The position numbers and the translations under genes are program-made. DNA of 64,000 nt from Myxococcales bacterium. Lineage in GTDB: Bacteria; Myxococcota_A; Polyangia; GCA-2747355. This document shows positions 16,615-27,812 of the stretch, one piece after another. The stretch is from NCBI GenBank assembly GCA_020431405.1, contig JAGQIK010000496.1, positions 1 through 64,000 of the forward strand. Reading direction: 5' to 3'. The first letter of the stretch is position 1; each line of letters begins with the position of its first letter. The notes under the pieces are model-generated. The model was not told the DNA's origin. It ran no database searches and worked only from the letters and a program-made list of their open reading frames with translations.

Positions 16615-18825
16615 ATGTCTCTCAACGTCGGTGGGATCTACGTCAAGGCGGTGGCGGACGTGAGCCGCGAGGCCGTGCTGGACGCGATCACGCGATACTG
16701 GCAGGCACGCGGCGCGACGGTCTCGCGCGCGAGCCCGCTCGAGCTGTCACCGCTGTCGCTGCGAAAGACGGGCGAGCTCGGCTTCGCGGTCGCCGAGGCC
16801 GCCGAAGCGGAAGATGACTGGGGCCGCTGGATCGCGGTCTACGACAGCGAGCGCTACCACGGCGACCACGAGCTCGCGCGCTATCTGCACGATGCGCTCG
16901 ATGCGCCGGTGATGATCTTTCAGATGGCAGGAGCGAGCGACATCGCCACCGTCGCGCTGCACGGCGACGGGCCGCCCGTGCCGGAGACGGTCGAGCTCGC
17001 AGCGCGAGATGACGACGACGACGATGACGATGACGAGCACGAGCACGAGCCTTGGGAGGGCCAGGACTGGGGCGAGGTCGAGGCGTACGTCTCGCGCTTT
17101 CCCGACGCGTTCTTGTACTTCAACCAGCTGCAGCGGGCTGATCCCGCGCAGCTGAGCAACCTGGCGCTCTTGCGCTTCGAGAACATCCCGCACCGACCTG
17201 GCAGTGGTTACAGCGGCCCCGACGACGAGGTGTTGGCGCAGGAGCAGCGCAAGGCGGCCGCCGGCGAGCTGGCGGCGGCCCTCGACGGCGCCGCCCTGCG
17301 CGAGCTCGTCGAGCAGCATCCCGACGTCGTGTTCGCGGCGATGGACGGCGTGGCTTGGCTCGATCCCGCCGACGCGAGCGCGCGCGAGGCCATCCTCGCG
17401 ATGGCCGACGTGGGCATCGAGCGCGGGCTCAAGCTCGACCAGCTCGCGCACGCCGCGGCGATCGAAGGCGACGACGCGCTGCTCGATCGTATTTTCGCCG
17501 CCATGAGCGCCGGCTACTGGTGGGGCCTTTGCGAGAGTCGCGCCCACGGGCTGCTCGTTGCCGCGAACCACAGCGCAGCGTTTCGGCTGCTGCGACGCCT
17601 CGTCGACCGCGACGGCCCCTCGCTGACCGCGCTCAACAACTTCGCCCACGCGTTGGCGGTGGTCGACGAAGCGCTGCTGCGCGGCGTCGACGTCGACGAG
17701 CTGCTCGACGCCGCCGAGCAGGCCGGGCCGCAGAACGTCGCCATCTACCACAACCTCGCCTGCGCGCGCGTGCGCCTGGGCCAGCTCGAGCGCGCCATCG
17801 ACGCGGTGGAGGGCGCGGTGCGCTGGGGCTATCACGACATCGAGCGCATGCGCGAAGACGACGACCTCGCGCCGCTTCGCGAAAGCCCGCGCTTCGCAGC
17901 CGCGTTCGAAGGCGGCCTAGCGATCGCGCTCGACGACCTCGTCACCCGCCGCAGCGAGCGCGGCAACCTGCTCGTCATCGCGCGTCCGGTGCTCGAGCTG
18001 CGGCTGTTCTTGTCGCCGGTAGCGCGATGCGCAGCCCCCGTGGCGGCGCTGCTGCGCGAGCTGTGCGCCGAACGCAAAGCCGAGCTGACCGTCTACCGCG
18101 CGCGCGGCGGCCTCTACAAGACGCTCAAGAAGGGCAAGGTCGCGCGCGACCTGGGCGTGCTATCGCGCTTGACCGCCAAGGACACCGGCGTGGCAGAGGT
18201 TCACTACGGCCAGAGCCTCGAGGGCGAGCCCGGACCGTGGGACGTGCGCTTCAAGGGCTACCCCGAGGGCATGAACCTGCAGAGCGAGCTGTCTGTCTGC
18301 TGGCCGTGGACGGTGGCGATGGAGCAACCCGACGAGCTCGCCGCGCGCCTGCTCGAGCTCGTCGCGCGGCTGCCCTTCGAGGCGGGCGGCGCTGGGCTGA
18401 GCTTCGGCGTGCGCCTCACCAATGGCGGCTCCGGCGCCGACTACGCCAACGACAAGCTGCGACCACGCTTCGTCGGATTCGAGCACCATCCCCGGCGCGA
18501 GTGGAATGCGCACGGCCGTAGCCCCGGCAGCGCGTGGCTGACGTTCCTGTCGGCGGCGCTCGTCGAGCAGCTCGGCGGCGCGCCGGCGCTGGCGAGCGCC
18601 ATCGCGCCGGCGCAGCTCTGCGAGCTCGGCAAGCACGGCGACGCCGGCGTGTGTGCGCGGGCGAGCCGGCGGCCACCGATCGGGCTCGTCACCGCTGCGA
18701 ACGACGTTGGCGCGCTGCCGGCGGTCGCGCGCGCGCTGGCGCCGCTTCGCGTCGAAGACTCGCGCTGCGCCGCGCACTACGCGCGACTCGACGCGATCGA
18801 CGCCGGCGAGTTCGAAAACGCCTAG
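16615..18825 (+). CDS. TPR-containing protein with a DUF3396-like (type VI immunity family) C-terminal domain
   Basis: A 736-residue cytoplasmic protein. Residues 1-125 form an uncharacterised domain, followed by an acidic run of Asp and Glu-His at about 131-146. Residues 375-428 match the TPR end-of-group pattern (YHNLACARVRLGQLERAIDAVEGAV, then DDDLAPLRESPRFAAAF). Residues 455-668 resemble DUF3396, a domain of immunity proteins against type VI secretion toxins, with the patterns DVRFKGYPEGMNLQSEL, LPFEAGGAGLSFG and WLTFLSAALVEQLGG. No toxin or type VI gene is in the window, so it would be an orphan immunity-like protein. An ATG at 16608 in another frame is rejected. The assignment rests on recalled family patterns. 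Confidence 0.6.
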   Translation: MSLNVGGIYVKAVADVSREAVLDAITRYWQARGATVSRASPLELSPLSLRKTGELGFAVAEAAEAEDDWGRWIAVYDSERYHGDHELARYLHDALDAPVMIFQMAGASDIATVALHGDGPPVPETVELAARDDDDDDDDDEHEHEPWEGQDWGEVEAYVSRFPDAFLYFNQLQRADPAQLSNLALLRFENIPHRPGSGYSGPDDEVLAQEQRKAAAGELAAALDGAALRELVEQHPDVVFAAMDGVAWLDPADASAREAILAMADVGIERGLKLDQLAHAAAIEGDDALLDRIFAAMSAGYWWGLCESRAHGLLVAANHSAAFRLLRRLVDRDGPSLTALNNFAHALAVVDEALLRGVDVDELLDAAEQAGPQNVAIYHNLACARVRLGQLERAIDAVEGAVRWGYHDIERMREDDDLAPLRESPRFAAAFEGGLAIALDDLVTRRSERGNLLVIARPVLELRLFLSPVARCAAPVAALLRELCAERKAELTVYRARGGLYKTLKKGKVARDLGVLSRLTAKDTGVAEVHYGQSLEGEPGPWDVRFKGYPEGMNLQSELSVCWPWTVAMEQPDELAARLLELVARLPFEAGGAGLSFGVRLTNGGSGADYANDKLRPRFVGFEHHPRREWNAHGRSPGSAWLTFLSAALVEQLGGAPALASAIAPAQLCELGKHGDAGVCARASRRPPIGLVTAANDVGALPAVARALAPLRVEDSRCAAHYARLDAIDAGEFENA

Positions 18826-18833
18826 CGCGTTGA

Positions 18834-18839
18834 TAGCAT
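18834..18839 (+). promoter_or_regulatory. Possible -10 element for a leaderless kinase gene
   Basis: TAGCAT ends 7 bases before the ATG at 18846, and there is no Shine-Dalgarno. Confidence 0.3.
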
Positions 18840-18845
18840 CACGTC

Positions 18846-20663
<1,818 letters not shown>

Positions 20664-20710
20664 CTACCAGACTACTTGCGGAGTCCCGATCGCCGTGCTG
20701 TGCTCGTCGC

Positions 20711-21298
20711 GTGCGCATCGCGATGCTCACTGCTGCTGCGCTCGTCGCTACCGTCGCGTCGGGGTGCGCTGCATCCAAGAGCGACTTGCGCGTGGCCGTG
20801 ATGCCGCTACGTGCCGCGGGCGTTCCGCACTCGGCGGCTAAGCGCGTGCGCGCGGCGTTGTCTCGCGAGATCAAGAACGCCACCAGCGGCGACGTCGTCG
20901 CGCCGGCCAAGGTCGACGACGCGTTGAGCAGAGCATGCCCACGTCAGTTGACCCCCGACGAGACCTGCGGCTTCACGGCCGCGCGCAGCGCCGCGGCTAC
21001 GCACCTCATCGCCGGGGCGTTTGGCGCCATCGGAAAGACCCACGTGCTGCAGCTGCGCATGACGGACGTGGCGCGCGGCGCGGTGGTGCGCTCGCTCGAC
21101 GAGACGCTCTACGGCGACTTGGCCCACGTCGAGCGCTCGCTCGCGCCGATCGTGCAGCGCCTCGTTCCGGCGCCGCAGCCGCGCCCCTGGTACACGCGCT
21201 GGTGGGTCTGGACGATCGCGGGCGCCGTGGTGACCGGTGTCGTCGCGATCTCCCTCGCCGTCGCGCTGCAGCCCGGCGATGGCGTGCAATTGCCGTGA
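20711..21298 (+). CDS. Lipoprotein with a C-terminal membrane helix, linked to the kinase gene
   Basis: A 195-residue protein read from GTG 20711; ATG 20723 is an alternative. The lipobox is VASGC after a short signal peptide. The mature part has DLRVAVMPLRAAG, a beta strand start often seen in periplasmic proteins encoded beside myxobacterial kinases, then THLIAGAFGAIGKTHVLQLRMTD. There is a predicted transmembrane helix at about 163-185 (WWVWTIAGAVVTGVVAISLAVAL). The frame is open far upstream, but that part is a shadow of the kinase gene. It may act with the kinase at the envelope, an inference from position. Confidence 0.65.
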   Translation: MRIAMLTAAALVATVASGCAASKSDLRVAVMPLRAAGVPHSAAKRVRAALSREIKNATSGDVVAPAKVDDALSRACPRQLTPDETCGFTAARSAAATHLIAGAFGAIGKTHVLQLRMTDVARGAVVRSLDETLYGDLAHVERSLAPIVQRLVPAPQPRPWYTRWWVWTIAGAVVTGVVAISLAVALQPGDGVQLP

Positions 21299-21300
21299 GG

Positions 21301-21306
21301 TATAGT
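21301..21306 (+). promoter_or_regulatory. Possible -10 element for a leaderless FHA-sigma54 activator gene
   Basis: TATAGT ends 9 bases before ATG 21315, with no Shine-Dalgarno and no clear -35 box. Confidence 0.35.
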
Positions 21307-21314
21307 GGTCGTCG

Positions 21315-22679
21315 ATGGCCGAGCTAGGCGGCACAAAGACGATCGAGCGCCCCGATGGCAGCGAGGTGCTGCAGCTGCAGCGCGTCCGGCTCAAGATCAC
21401 GAAGGGGCCTGACAAGGGTGCCGAGCTGCTCGTCGATCAGCCGACCGTTGTCATCGGCACCGCTGCCGACTGCGACCTGCGTCTCACCGACGCCTCGGTC
21501 TCCGCTCGCCACGCGCAGCTGCGCGCGACCGAAACCGGTGTGGTGGTGTCTGATCTCGGCAGCACCAACGGCGTTCTGCTCGGTAAGGTGCGCGCGCGCG
21601 AGGTCGTGCTCTCCGATGCGACGACCCTGGTTCTTGGCGAGACGACGCTGCGCATCGCGCCCACCAACGACACGGTGGAGCTGCCGCTGTCGCGCCGCCT
21701 CAGCTTCGGGCGCCTGCTCGGAGAGAGCGATGCCATGCGCTACCTGTTCGCCGTGCTCGAGCGGGTCGCGAGCTCCAGTGCCACCGTGCTGCTGTTCGGC
21801 GAGTCGGGCACCGGCAAGGAGCTCGCCGCCGAAGCGCTGCACCAGGCTTCGCCACGCGCCGACCAGCCTTTCGTCACGGTCGACTGCAGCGCCATCCCCG
21901 AGCAGCTCATGGAGAGCGAGCTCTTCGGCCACGAGCGTGGCGCCTTCACTGGCGCCTCGCAGCGCCGCATCGGCGCCTTCGAGCAAGCCGATGGCGGCAC
22001 GCTGTTTCTCGACGAGATCGGCGAGCTGCCCCTCGACCTGCAGCCCAAGCTGCTGCGCGTGCTCGAGAGCCGCAAGCTTCGCCGCGTGGGTGGAAGCGAG
22101 CAGCGCAGCGTGGACGTCCGCATCGTCGCGGCGACCAATCGCAGCCTGCAGCACGAGGTCGAGCGCCGGCGGTTCCGCAAAGACCTGCTCTTTCGCCTCG
22201 ACGTCGTGCGCATCACGCTGCCGCCGCTGCGCGAACGGCGCGGCGACATCGCGCTGATCGCACGACACTTCGCCGAGGAGCACGTGCGCGATCCCTCGGA
22301 GCTGCTCAGCGAGGGCCTGCTCGCGCTGCTGCGCGCCTACGATTGGCCCGGCAACGTGCGCGAGATGCGCAACGTGGTCAAGCAGTTGGCGCTGGTGCAA
22401 GACCAGGCGTTGGCGCGACTTCTGCCGCGAACACAGCCGTCGGGCAGCGACGACGGGCAAGCCCCCTCGACCGCGGCGATGACGCCAGATATCGGCGCGC
22501 TGCTCGAGCTGCCCTTTCACGACGCGCGCTCGCGCTGGCAGGAGATCTTCGAGCGTCAGTACGTCGCACGCCAGCTCGCACGAGCCGATGGCGTCGTGCT
22601 TCACGCCGCCGAGAATGCACAGCTGCCACGCCCGACGTTTCATCGCCTGCTGCGCCGCCACGGCTTGCGCGGCGGCTAG
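21315..22679 (+). CDS. FHA-domain sigma54-dependent transcriptional activator
   Basis: A 454-residue bacterial enhancer-binding protein. The N-terminal FHA domain (about residues 25-115) reads phospho-threonine and shows [21 protein letters not shown] and [11 protein letters not shown]. The AAA+ domain has Walker A GESGTGKE (162-169), the sigma54-contacting loop GAFTGA (about 209-214), Walker [14 protein letters not shown] and the [12 protein letters not shown] segment. The Fis-like helix-turn-helix closes the protein ([14 protein letters not shown]). FHA in place of a receiver domain means activation by a Ser/Thr kinase, and the kinase 2.5 kb upstream is an obvious candidate. The stop codon shares CTAG with the convergent SPRY gene. 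Confidence 0.93.
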   Translation: MAELGGTKTIERPDGSEVLQLQRVRLKITKGPDKGAELLVDQPTVVIGTAADCDLRLTDASVSARHAQLRATETGVVVSDLGSTNGVLLGKVRAREVVLSDATTLVLGETTLRIAPTNDTVELPLSRRLSFGRLLGESDAMRYLFAVLERVASSSATVLLFGESGTGKELAAEALHQASPRADQPFVTVDCSAIPEQLMESELFGHERGAFTGASQRRIGAFEQADGGTLFLDEIGELPLDLQPKLLRVLESRKLRRVGGSEQRSVDVRIVAATNRSLQHEVERRRFRKDLLFRLDVVRITLPPLRERRGDIALIARHFAEEHVRDPSELLSEGLLALLRAYDWPGNVREMRNVVKQLALVQDQALARLLPRTQPSGSDDGQAPSTAAMTPDIGALLELPFHDARSRWQEIFERQYVARQLARADGVVLHAAENAQLPRPTFHRLLRRHGLRGG

Positions 22680-24688
22680 GGCGCGAGCATCAGCACCATC
22701 GGCCCATCGAGCGGGTCACGCGCGACGAACAGCTTGAGGCTCCCCGGCGCTGCCCCCTGCGACCAGTGCCCGATGTTGCCAGCCCACGGCGACTGGCATG
22801 ACGGGGTGGTGGTGCAGGTTTCGAAATAGTTGACCGCCAACAGGCCGTTGGCCATCGACGACGCGTAGTAGCTGCCCTGGTGCTCGAGCGAGATGACGAC
22901 CTCGGGCAGTGGGCTCCAGCAGCGCGTGACGTTGTTGCTGGCCGCCGAGACGTCGACTTGGACCAGCGCCAGGCCGTCGGCGAGGTTGACCGGCAACGCG
23001 TTGGCGCACGTGTCGGCGGCGACGTCCGCGCGCAGAAAGCCGCCAACGATCGGCGCGTCACCCTGCGCGCGCGGTGCCGTCGCGGCGCTCGTAGGCGTCC
23101 GCGTCTTCGAGGTGTACCAGCCCTTGAAGTAACCCGCGGGCGGCGCGTGGGCGAAGGGCTCGCTGCCAAAGTTGAACGTCGCGTTGTCGCCCAGCTCGAG
23201 CGTCACGAACGGCACATACGAGCGCGGCACGCTGGAGAGGATCTGGCTGTGGCCGTTGCCGGCGACCGGCGTTCGGTCGTCGAGCCACGCACCGTCGTGT
23301 CGGAAGTACACGCGGCCCGCGTCGGCGTCGACCGCGACACCGATGACGCTGCCCACCGCGACGGCCGAGGGCTTCGCCACAGGAGGTCCACCGCAGCCCG
23401 CCGACAGCGACGCGTCGACTCGGCAAGTCAGCGCGCTGCCGAGAAAGATCGGACTGTTGCCGCTCGTCGCGCCGGGCGAGGTGACGCCGACAGCACGTGT
23501 CGGGCGCTTGCTCGCGGCCGCGAGCTTCGTCAGCTCGACCTCGAAGTACCACTTGCCGTGCTGCTGCGCGATATCCGCGAAGGCGACGGGTACCGAGCCC
23601 ACGTCGTTGGCGCGCACGCTGCGGCCGTCGGTAGAGATGGCGACGTTGGCCGGTCTGAGCGCGCCCTTGGCGGTCTGCAGCTGCGCGAAGCGCTCGGCCT
23701 TGACCGGCACGCCCGGCGCGGGCAGCGCTGGCAGCGTGAGGTCGTCGCCGATCTCGAAGGAGACGCCTGTGGCGCACTGTCGATAGCTCGTCACCCGCCG
23801 AGTGGTGTGAGCTTCGAGCTGCGCGAAGAAGCGCGCCATGGCGAGCCGCGGCCACGCCTCCGTCGGCACGGGCCAGTCGGGCGGCGCCGTCTCGACCGCT
23901 ACGCCCGCCGGCGCGTCGACGCTGACCTTGCCGCGACCGAGCGTGATGATGCGCTCGATCTCGCCGCCCTCGGCGACCACGTGCCAACTCGCGTCGGCGA
24001 AGGAGACGAGCGCGAGGATCGACTTGCCCGGGCGCTTGACCGTCACATCGATGGGCGCCTTGTTCTTGCTGGCAAATAGCGCCGACACGACAACGTGCAG
24101 CGCTGGCTGACCGCCCCCGGGGGCGGAGCTAGCGTCGCGCGTGAAGCTCTCGACCGATCCGGTGCACGTCGCGTAAGGCGGCAGCGAACGGGAGTAGTCG
24201 GGACCGGTGGGAGGAGTTAGTGGTGGCCCGGGCGGCGTAGGCGGATCCGGCGGTGCCCCGGGCAGCGTGCGCAGCAGCATCGTCAGCCGTCGCTCCTCGC
24301 CATGCACGAAATTTGTCGCCGCCACGTCCGAGACCAGCAACTGCGAGCCGTTGGTCTTCAGCCCGCGCGCGGTCAGGTAGAAGGTCTCGTAGTAGCGCTG
24401 CGACGTACCGGGCAAGAGCCGGATCGATGGCAGCGCGCTGCCCCCATCGGCGGGCTCTTCGTAGACGAGCTCGATCTCGCTGTCACCGTCGATATCCGAC
24501 GCGGCCACCCGCCCGTTGTTCGCCTCCTGCAGCGGAAAACCGCCCGGCGCGTCGAGCACCAGCTGCACCGTCGAGATGCGCGACGGCGTGTCCTCGGGTG
24601 CCACGGCGAGGTTGATCACGAGGCGCGACTCGCCGCAGCCGCACGCCAACAGCGCCAGCGCTCCGATGGCGATGACGCTGCGCTTCAC
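22676..24688 (-). CDS. SPRY-domain lipoprotein 1
   Basis: A 670-residue lipoprotein. Reading from GTG 24688 gives VKRSVIAIGALALLACGC with lipobox LLAC. This start overlaps the upstream stop as GTGA, so translation is probably coupled. The N-terminal part is shared with the next gene (LVLDAPGGFPL, then SDIDGDSEIELVY). A middle domain (LHVVVSALFASKN to LVSFADASWHV) is shared with both neighbours. A SPRY domain follows with GKWYFEVELTKL, VIGVAVDADAGRVYF and ATFNFGSEPFAHAPPAGY. The last 130 residues are an extra beta domain with cysteines. SPRY domains are protein-interaction modules, better known from eukaryotes. Confidence 0.75.
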   Translation of the reverse strand: MKRSVIAIGALALLACGCGESRLVINLAVAPEDTPSRISTVQLVLDAPGGFPLQEANNGRVAASDIDGDSEIELVYEEPADGGSALPSIRLLPGTSQRYYETFYLTARGLKTNGSQLLVSDVAATNFVHGEERRLTMLLRTLPGAPPDPPTPPGPPLTPPTGPDYSRSLPPYATCTGSVESFTRDASSAPGGGQPALHVVVSALFASKNKAPIDVTVKRPGKSILALVSFADASWHVVAEGGEIERIITLGRGKVSVDAPAGVAVETAPPDWPVPTEAWPRLAMARFFAQLEAHTTRRVTSYRQCATGVSFEIGDDLTLPALPAPGVPVKAERFAQLQTAKGALRPANVAISTDGRSVRANDVGSVPVAFADIAQQHGKWYFEVELTKLAAASKRPTRAVGVTSPGATSGNSPIFLGSALTCRVDASLSAGCGGPPVAKPSAVAVGSVIGVAVDADAGRVYFRHDGAWLDDRTPVAGNGHSQILSSVPRSYVPFVTLELGDNATFNFGSEPFAHAPPAGYFKGWYTSKTRTPTSAATAPRAQGDAPIVGGFLRADVAADTCANALPVNLADGLALVQVDVSAASNNVTRCWSPLPEVVISLEHQGSYYASSMANGLLAVNYFETCTTTPSCQSPWAGNIGHWSQGAAPGSLKLFVARDPLDGPMVLMLAP

Positions 24689-26244
24689 GGCGAAGTCTGC
24701 TTGGTGAACCATCCCGGCGCGTAGCCGGGCGGGACCATCTGTGGGTAGGCGAACGGCGCGCTGCCGAAGTTCGCTCGGATGCTGTCGCCGCGCGAGAGCG
24801 AGACCATCGGCGTCAGCGGTACCGGGATGCTCGGCAGCAGCACCGGCGTGCCCTTGTCCTGCGCCGGATCGGCGATCTGCCACGCTCCGTTGAGATGCGC
24901 GTAGACCTGTCTGCCGTCGATGTCGAGCGCGATGCCGATGACGTCGCCCTCTTTGAACGCCGGGCTCGTCGATCGCTCGAAGCCGCAGGCCATCTGGCCC
25001 TGCGGAATCAACCCGCACATCATCCGCTCCGTGTGCCAGCCGTCGATGAAGTTGTCGGGCCCGATGTACGCCGGCGCGAAACCGACCAGCCGCTCGAACA
25101 CGGCGCTGCTTCCCAAGGTGCCGATGGTCAGCTCCCAGTACCAGCGGCCACTGGAGAGCGATACGTCGCTGATCGCCCCGACGGCGCCGTCGCCGCCGGC
25201 GGGGTACGTCACCTCGCGTCCATCGGCGCTCACGTCGGGCTTGCTCGGCTGAAATGTCGGCGGGACTCGCGAATCGCCGGCGATGGTCGTCCACTGCGCG
25301 TAGCGCCGTTCGCCGGGCGCAGCCACTGCTTCCGGCGCGGGCAGCGCATCGAGCCCGGAGCCCCCGTCGATGGTGACCTGCTGGATGGCGTAGCAGAAGC
25401 GGTACGACGTGACGTCGAGCTCCGTGCCCTCCTCGATGCGCCGGATACGCTGGTACTGGTAGGGGGCGTTATCGTCCTCGACACCACTGGACAGGTCGAG
25501 CGTCTTGACCTCGACGCCAGCGGGAGCGGTCACTCGCGACGTCCCGGCGAAGGCGTCGTGATAGACCGCCACGACCTTGGCGCCGCTGACCTTCCAATCG
25601 ACGGGGTCGTAGGAATTCAGCACCAGCACGACCTCGCGATCGCGCTTGACGTCGACTTCGACCGTCGCGGTGCGGCTCTCGTTGACGTCGACGATGTGCA
25701 GCTCGCGCGTGCCGCTCGTCGAGCGCCCGAAGCCGCCTTTGGGACCGCCGTCGCAGATCAGCGTCGCGCCGGGCTCGGGCGTGATCGGCGGCTTCGGCAG
25801 CTTGATCTGTGCCAGCGGCACGGTGACCTCGGTCAGCTCGCCGCGCAGGAAACGCACACGCGTGATCTCTCCGCCATAGAGCGCAAAGCCTTCGAGAAGA
25901 CCGCGCGCGCGCAGGGTGAACGGATCGAAGTAGGCGCCATCCTCGCCAGCGAGCAGGGTCAGCGACGCGGGGCCGTCGCCGCCGATGGGGCGCGTGAGCC
26001 GAAGCTCCGTCACGCCATCATCGTCGACATCGGCGCTCGACACCGGCGAGCCTTCGCTGGTCGCGGCGAAGCCTGCGGGGGCGTCGAGCACCACCTCGAG
26101 CGTGTCAGCACCCATGAACGCCGCCGCACCGGTAAGCTGCCAGTGGATCACGAGCGTCGTGCTGTCGCACCCGCCGAAGAGCGCCATCCAACACAACGCC
26201 GTGATCCAGCAGCGAAATCGCCCGCGGTCACCCATTCGAAACAT
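24685..26244 (-). CDS. SPRY-domain lipoprotein 2
   Basis: About 519 residues. The lipobox is LFGGC after the signal region CWITALCWMALFGGC. The start could be ATG 26244 or ATG 26235; neither has a clear Shine-Dalgarno. The layout repeats that of the downstream gene: a VVLDAPAGFAA beta domain with DVDDDGVTEL, a middle domain (ELHIVDVNESR to LNSYDPVDWKV, then TSYRFCYAIQQVTI), and a C-terminal SPRY domain (RWYWELTIG, VIGIALDIDGRQVYAHLNGAW, IRANFGSAPFAYPQMVPPGY). It overlaps the next gene by four bases. Confidence 0.75.
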   Translation of the reverse strand: MFRMGDRGRFRCWITALCWMALFGGCDSTTLVIHWQLTGAAAFMGADTLEVVLDAPAGFAATSEGSPVSSADVDDDGVTELRLTRPIGGDGPASLTLLAGEDGAYFDPFTLRARGLLEGFALYGGEITRVRFLRGELTEVTVPLAQIKLPKPPITPEPGATLICDGGPKGGFGRSTSGTRELHIVDVNESRTATVEVDVKRDREVVLVLNSYDPVDWKVSGAKVVAVYHDAFAGTSRVTAPAGVEVKTLDLSSGVEDDNAPYQYQRIRRIEEGTELDVTSYRFCYAIQQVTIDGGSGLDALPAPEAVAAPGERRYAQWTTIAGDSRVPPTFQPSKPDVSADGREVTYPAGGDGAVGAISDVSLSSGRWYWELTIGTLGSSAVFERLVGFAPAYIGPDNFIDGWHTERMMCGLIPQGQMACGFERSTSPAFKEGDVIGIALDIDGRQVYAHLNGAWQIADPAQDKGTPVLLPSIPVPLTPMVSLSRGDSIRANFGSAPFAYPQMVPPGYAPGWFTKQTSP

Positions 26245-26280
26245 GATTCTAGCTGACACTCCCGAGTATTGCTGGAACCA

Positions 26281-27651
26281 CTAGCTTCCAGCGCCCGCGG
26301 CGCAGCGAATACCAGCCACGCCGGGGTAGAAGACGTTCGTGCCACCGACGTTGAGCGTCTTGAGGTGCTTGCCCGTGGCGAGGTCGAAGAGGCGGATGCC
26401 TCCGACACGAAACGGCGTGCCGACCACGAGCTTGCCGCCGACGATGTCGAGCCCGTCGACCCAGTCGTCGTAGCCCGCGAGCGGGAGCTTGCTGACCGTC
26501 GCGCCGTCGCGCAGCGGGGCGAGCTGGACCTCGTTGGTGGAGTGCCAGGCGAACACGAGCTGCCCGTCGCGCGCGGCGATGCGAGACGCGAAGACGCCGC
26601 TGATGTTGTAGGTCTTGCCAGCCTTGTCCTTGAGCACGTCGTCGAAGCTGGCGTAGCTCTTGATGCCGCCTCCGAAGCCCATCACGAGGATCTCGCTGCC
26701 GTGGGTCGTGACGGCTTCGCAGCTGACGTTCGCCACGCGTGTGGCGCCGTCGGCGATGTTGATCTCGACCACGCCGTCACGGCTGCACGCGTAGACCTTG
26801 TCGCCGATCCAACCCAGCGACGCGTTGCCGCTCGCTTGCAGGTTCTTGGCCGTCGAGCCCGAGCAGAGCTGCCCGCTGTCGAGGCCCACCATCGCCAGTC
26901 GCACGTCGCCGCCCTCGAGCAGCGCCATGCAGTACGCCGACTCCTTCGCGATGTGGGCGCAACCGGGCAGCAGCTTGGCGCTCGGCGACGTCGTCGGCGG
27001 CTCCACCGGCGGCGGAGGCTGCGACGGGGCGTCCTCGCCGATGGTGAAGTGCGTCGAGCGGTAGCAGCCGCGAAAGCTCGTCAGCTGCAGGCCGGTCAGC
27101 GTCTGGGCGGTGCCGATCAGCGCGCTAGTGTCGTCCGAGGGCCACTTGTAGCCGATCTCGTAGTGGTAGTTGTTCGTGTCGTGGTCGTGGCTCTCCAAGG
27201 CAGTGCCGGCCGGCACTTCCGCGCTCTGCGCGTGGTAGCCGTTGAGGAGGACGCGCTCGACGATGACGCCGGCGGCGGCGCTAACCTTCCAGTGCGTCGG
27301 CTCGTAGGACGAAAGTACCAGCACGTGACGACCAGGTCGGCTGACCTCGATGGTCACCGTTCCCTTGCCGCCGCTGCGCGACTCGTAGACGCCGACGACG
27401 TGCAGCTCGGTGCCGCCGCTGACGTGTGTGTCGAGCAGGTAGTAGGCGTAGCCGGCGCTGACCGCGCACTGATGCTCGAGGCTCGTGCCCGGCTGCGGCG
27501 GCTGCGGCGGTAGCGGTGGCTGCTCCGGGGGCGGATCGGCGATCGGCGGCGCCTTCGGCGTTTCATCTACGGAGCGATTGCCGCAGCCGACGGCGACGAG
27601 CCCGACGAGGCTGGCCAGCACCGTGAATGTGATGATGCGGGTGTGGTTCAT
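26281..27651 (-). CDS. Lipoprotein paralogue with a beta-propeller-like C-terminus
   Basis: A 456-residue lipoprotein with lipobox VAVGC. The start is ATG 27651, with GGAGGA a few bases upstream; the frame is open to 27696. After a Pro-rich linker comes the domain shared with the two SPRY genes (ELHVVGVYESR to LSSYEPTHWKV, then TSFRGCYRSTHFTIGED). Instead of SPRY, the C-terminal 230 residues look like beta-propeller blades (LGWIGDKVYACSRDGVVEINI, KLVVGTPFRVGGIRLFDLATGKHLKTLNV). It is separated by 36 bases from the next gene and is likely the first gene of a three-gene operon. Function unknown. Confidence 0.7.
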   Translation of the reverse strand: MNHTRIITFTVLASLVGLVAVGCGNRSVDETPKAPPIADPPPEQPPLPPQPPQPGTSLEHQCAVSAGYAYYLLDTHVSGGTELHVVGVYESRSGGKGTVTIEVSRPGRHVLVLSSYEPTHWKVSAAAGVIVERVLLNGYHAQSAEVPAGTALESHDHDTNNYHYEIGYKWPSDDTSALIGTAQTLTGLQLTSFRGCYRSTHFTIGEDAPSQPPPPVEPPTTSPSAKLLPGCAHIAKESAYCMALLEGGDVRLAMVGLDSGQLCSGSTAKNLQASGNASLGWIGDKVYACSRDGVVEINIADGATRVANVSCEAVTTHGSEILVMGFGGGIKSYASFDDVLKDKAGKTYNISGVFASRIAARDGQLVFAWHSTNEVQLAPLRDGATVSKLPLAGYDDWVDGLDIVGGKLVVGTPFRVGGIRLFDLATGKHLKTLNVGGTNVFYPGVAGIRCAAGAGS

Positions 27652-27754
27652 GCGTTCCTCCTGGTGGTCTCCCACGCGGGAGCAGCACAGGAGCAAGCGC
27701 TGCGCCAGCAGCTAGAGCGTCGAAAACACAGACCGGCGCAGTGCTCGAGTAACG

Positions 27755-27794
27755 CGCGCGCTTCAGTGCGAAATGCGCGCGTTTCAGCGCGCCA
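27755..27794. promoter_or_regulatory. Imperfect GC-rich repeat between divergent genes
   Basis: GCGCGCTTCAGTGCG and GCGCGTTTCAGCGCG lie about 20 bases apart in the 161-base gap between the divergent genes starting at 27651 and 27813. They could be a paired binding site for a regulator of both genes. Confidence 0.3.
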
Positions 27795-27801
27795 GCGCTC
27801 G

Positions 27802-27807
27802 TATGAT
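27802..27807 (+). promoter_or_regulatory. Possible -10 element for a leaderless gene
   Basis: TATGAT ends 6 bases before ATG 27813. There is no Shine-Dalgarno, so transcription would begin at or within a base or two of the ATG. Confidence 0.35.
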
Positions 27808-27812
27808 GCGGA

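Noticed and set aside
24689-25294. N-terminal extension of SPRY lipoprotein 1 up to 25294
   Set aside because: It lies inside the upstream SPRY gene and would hide a clear lipoprotein signal; GTG 24688 with the GTGA overlap is better.
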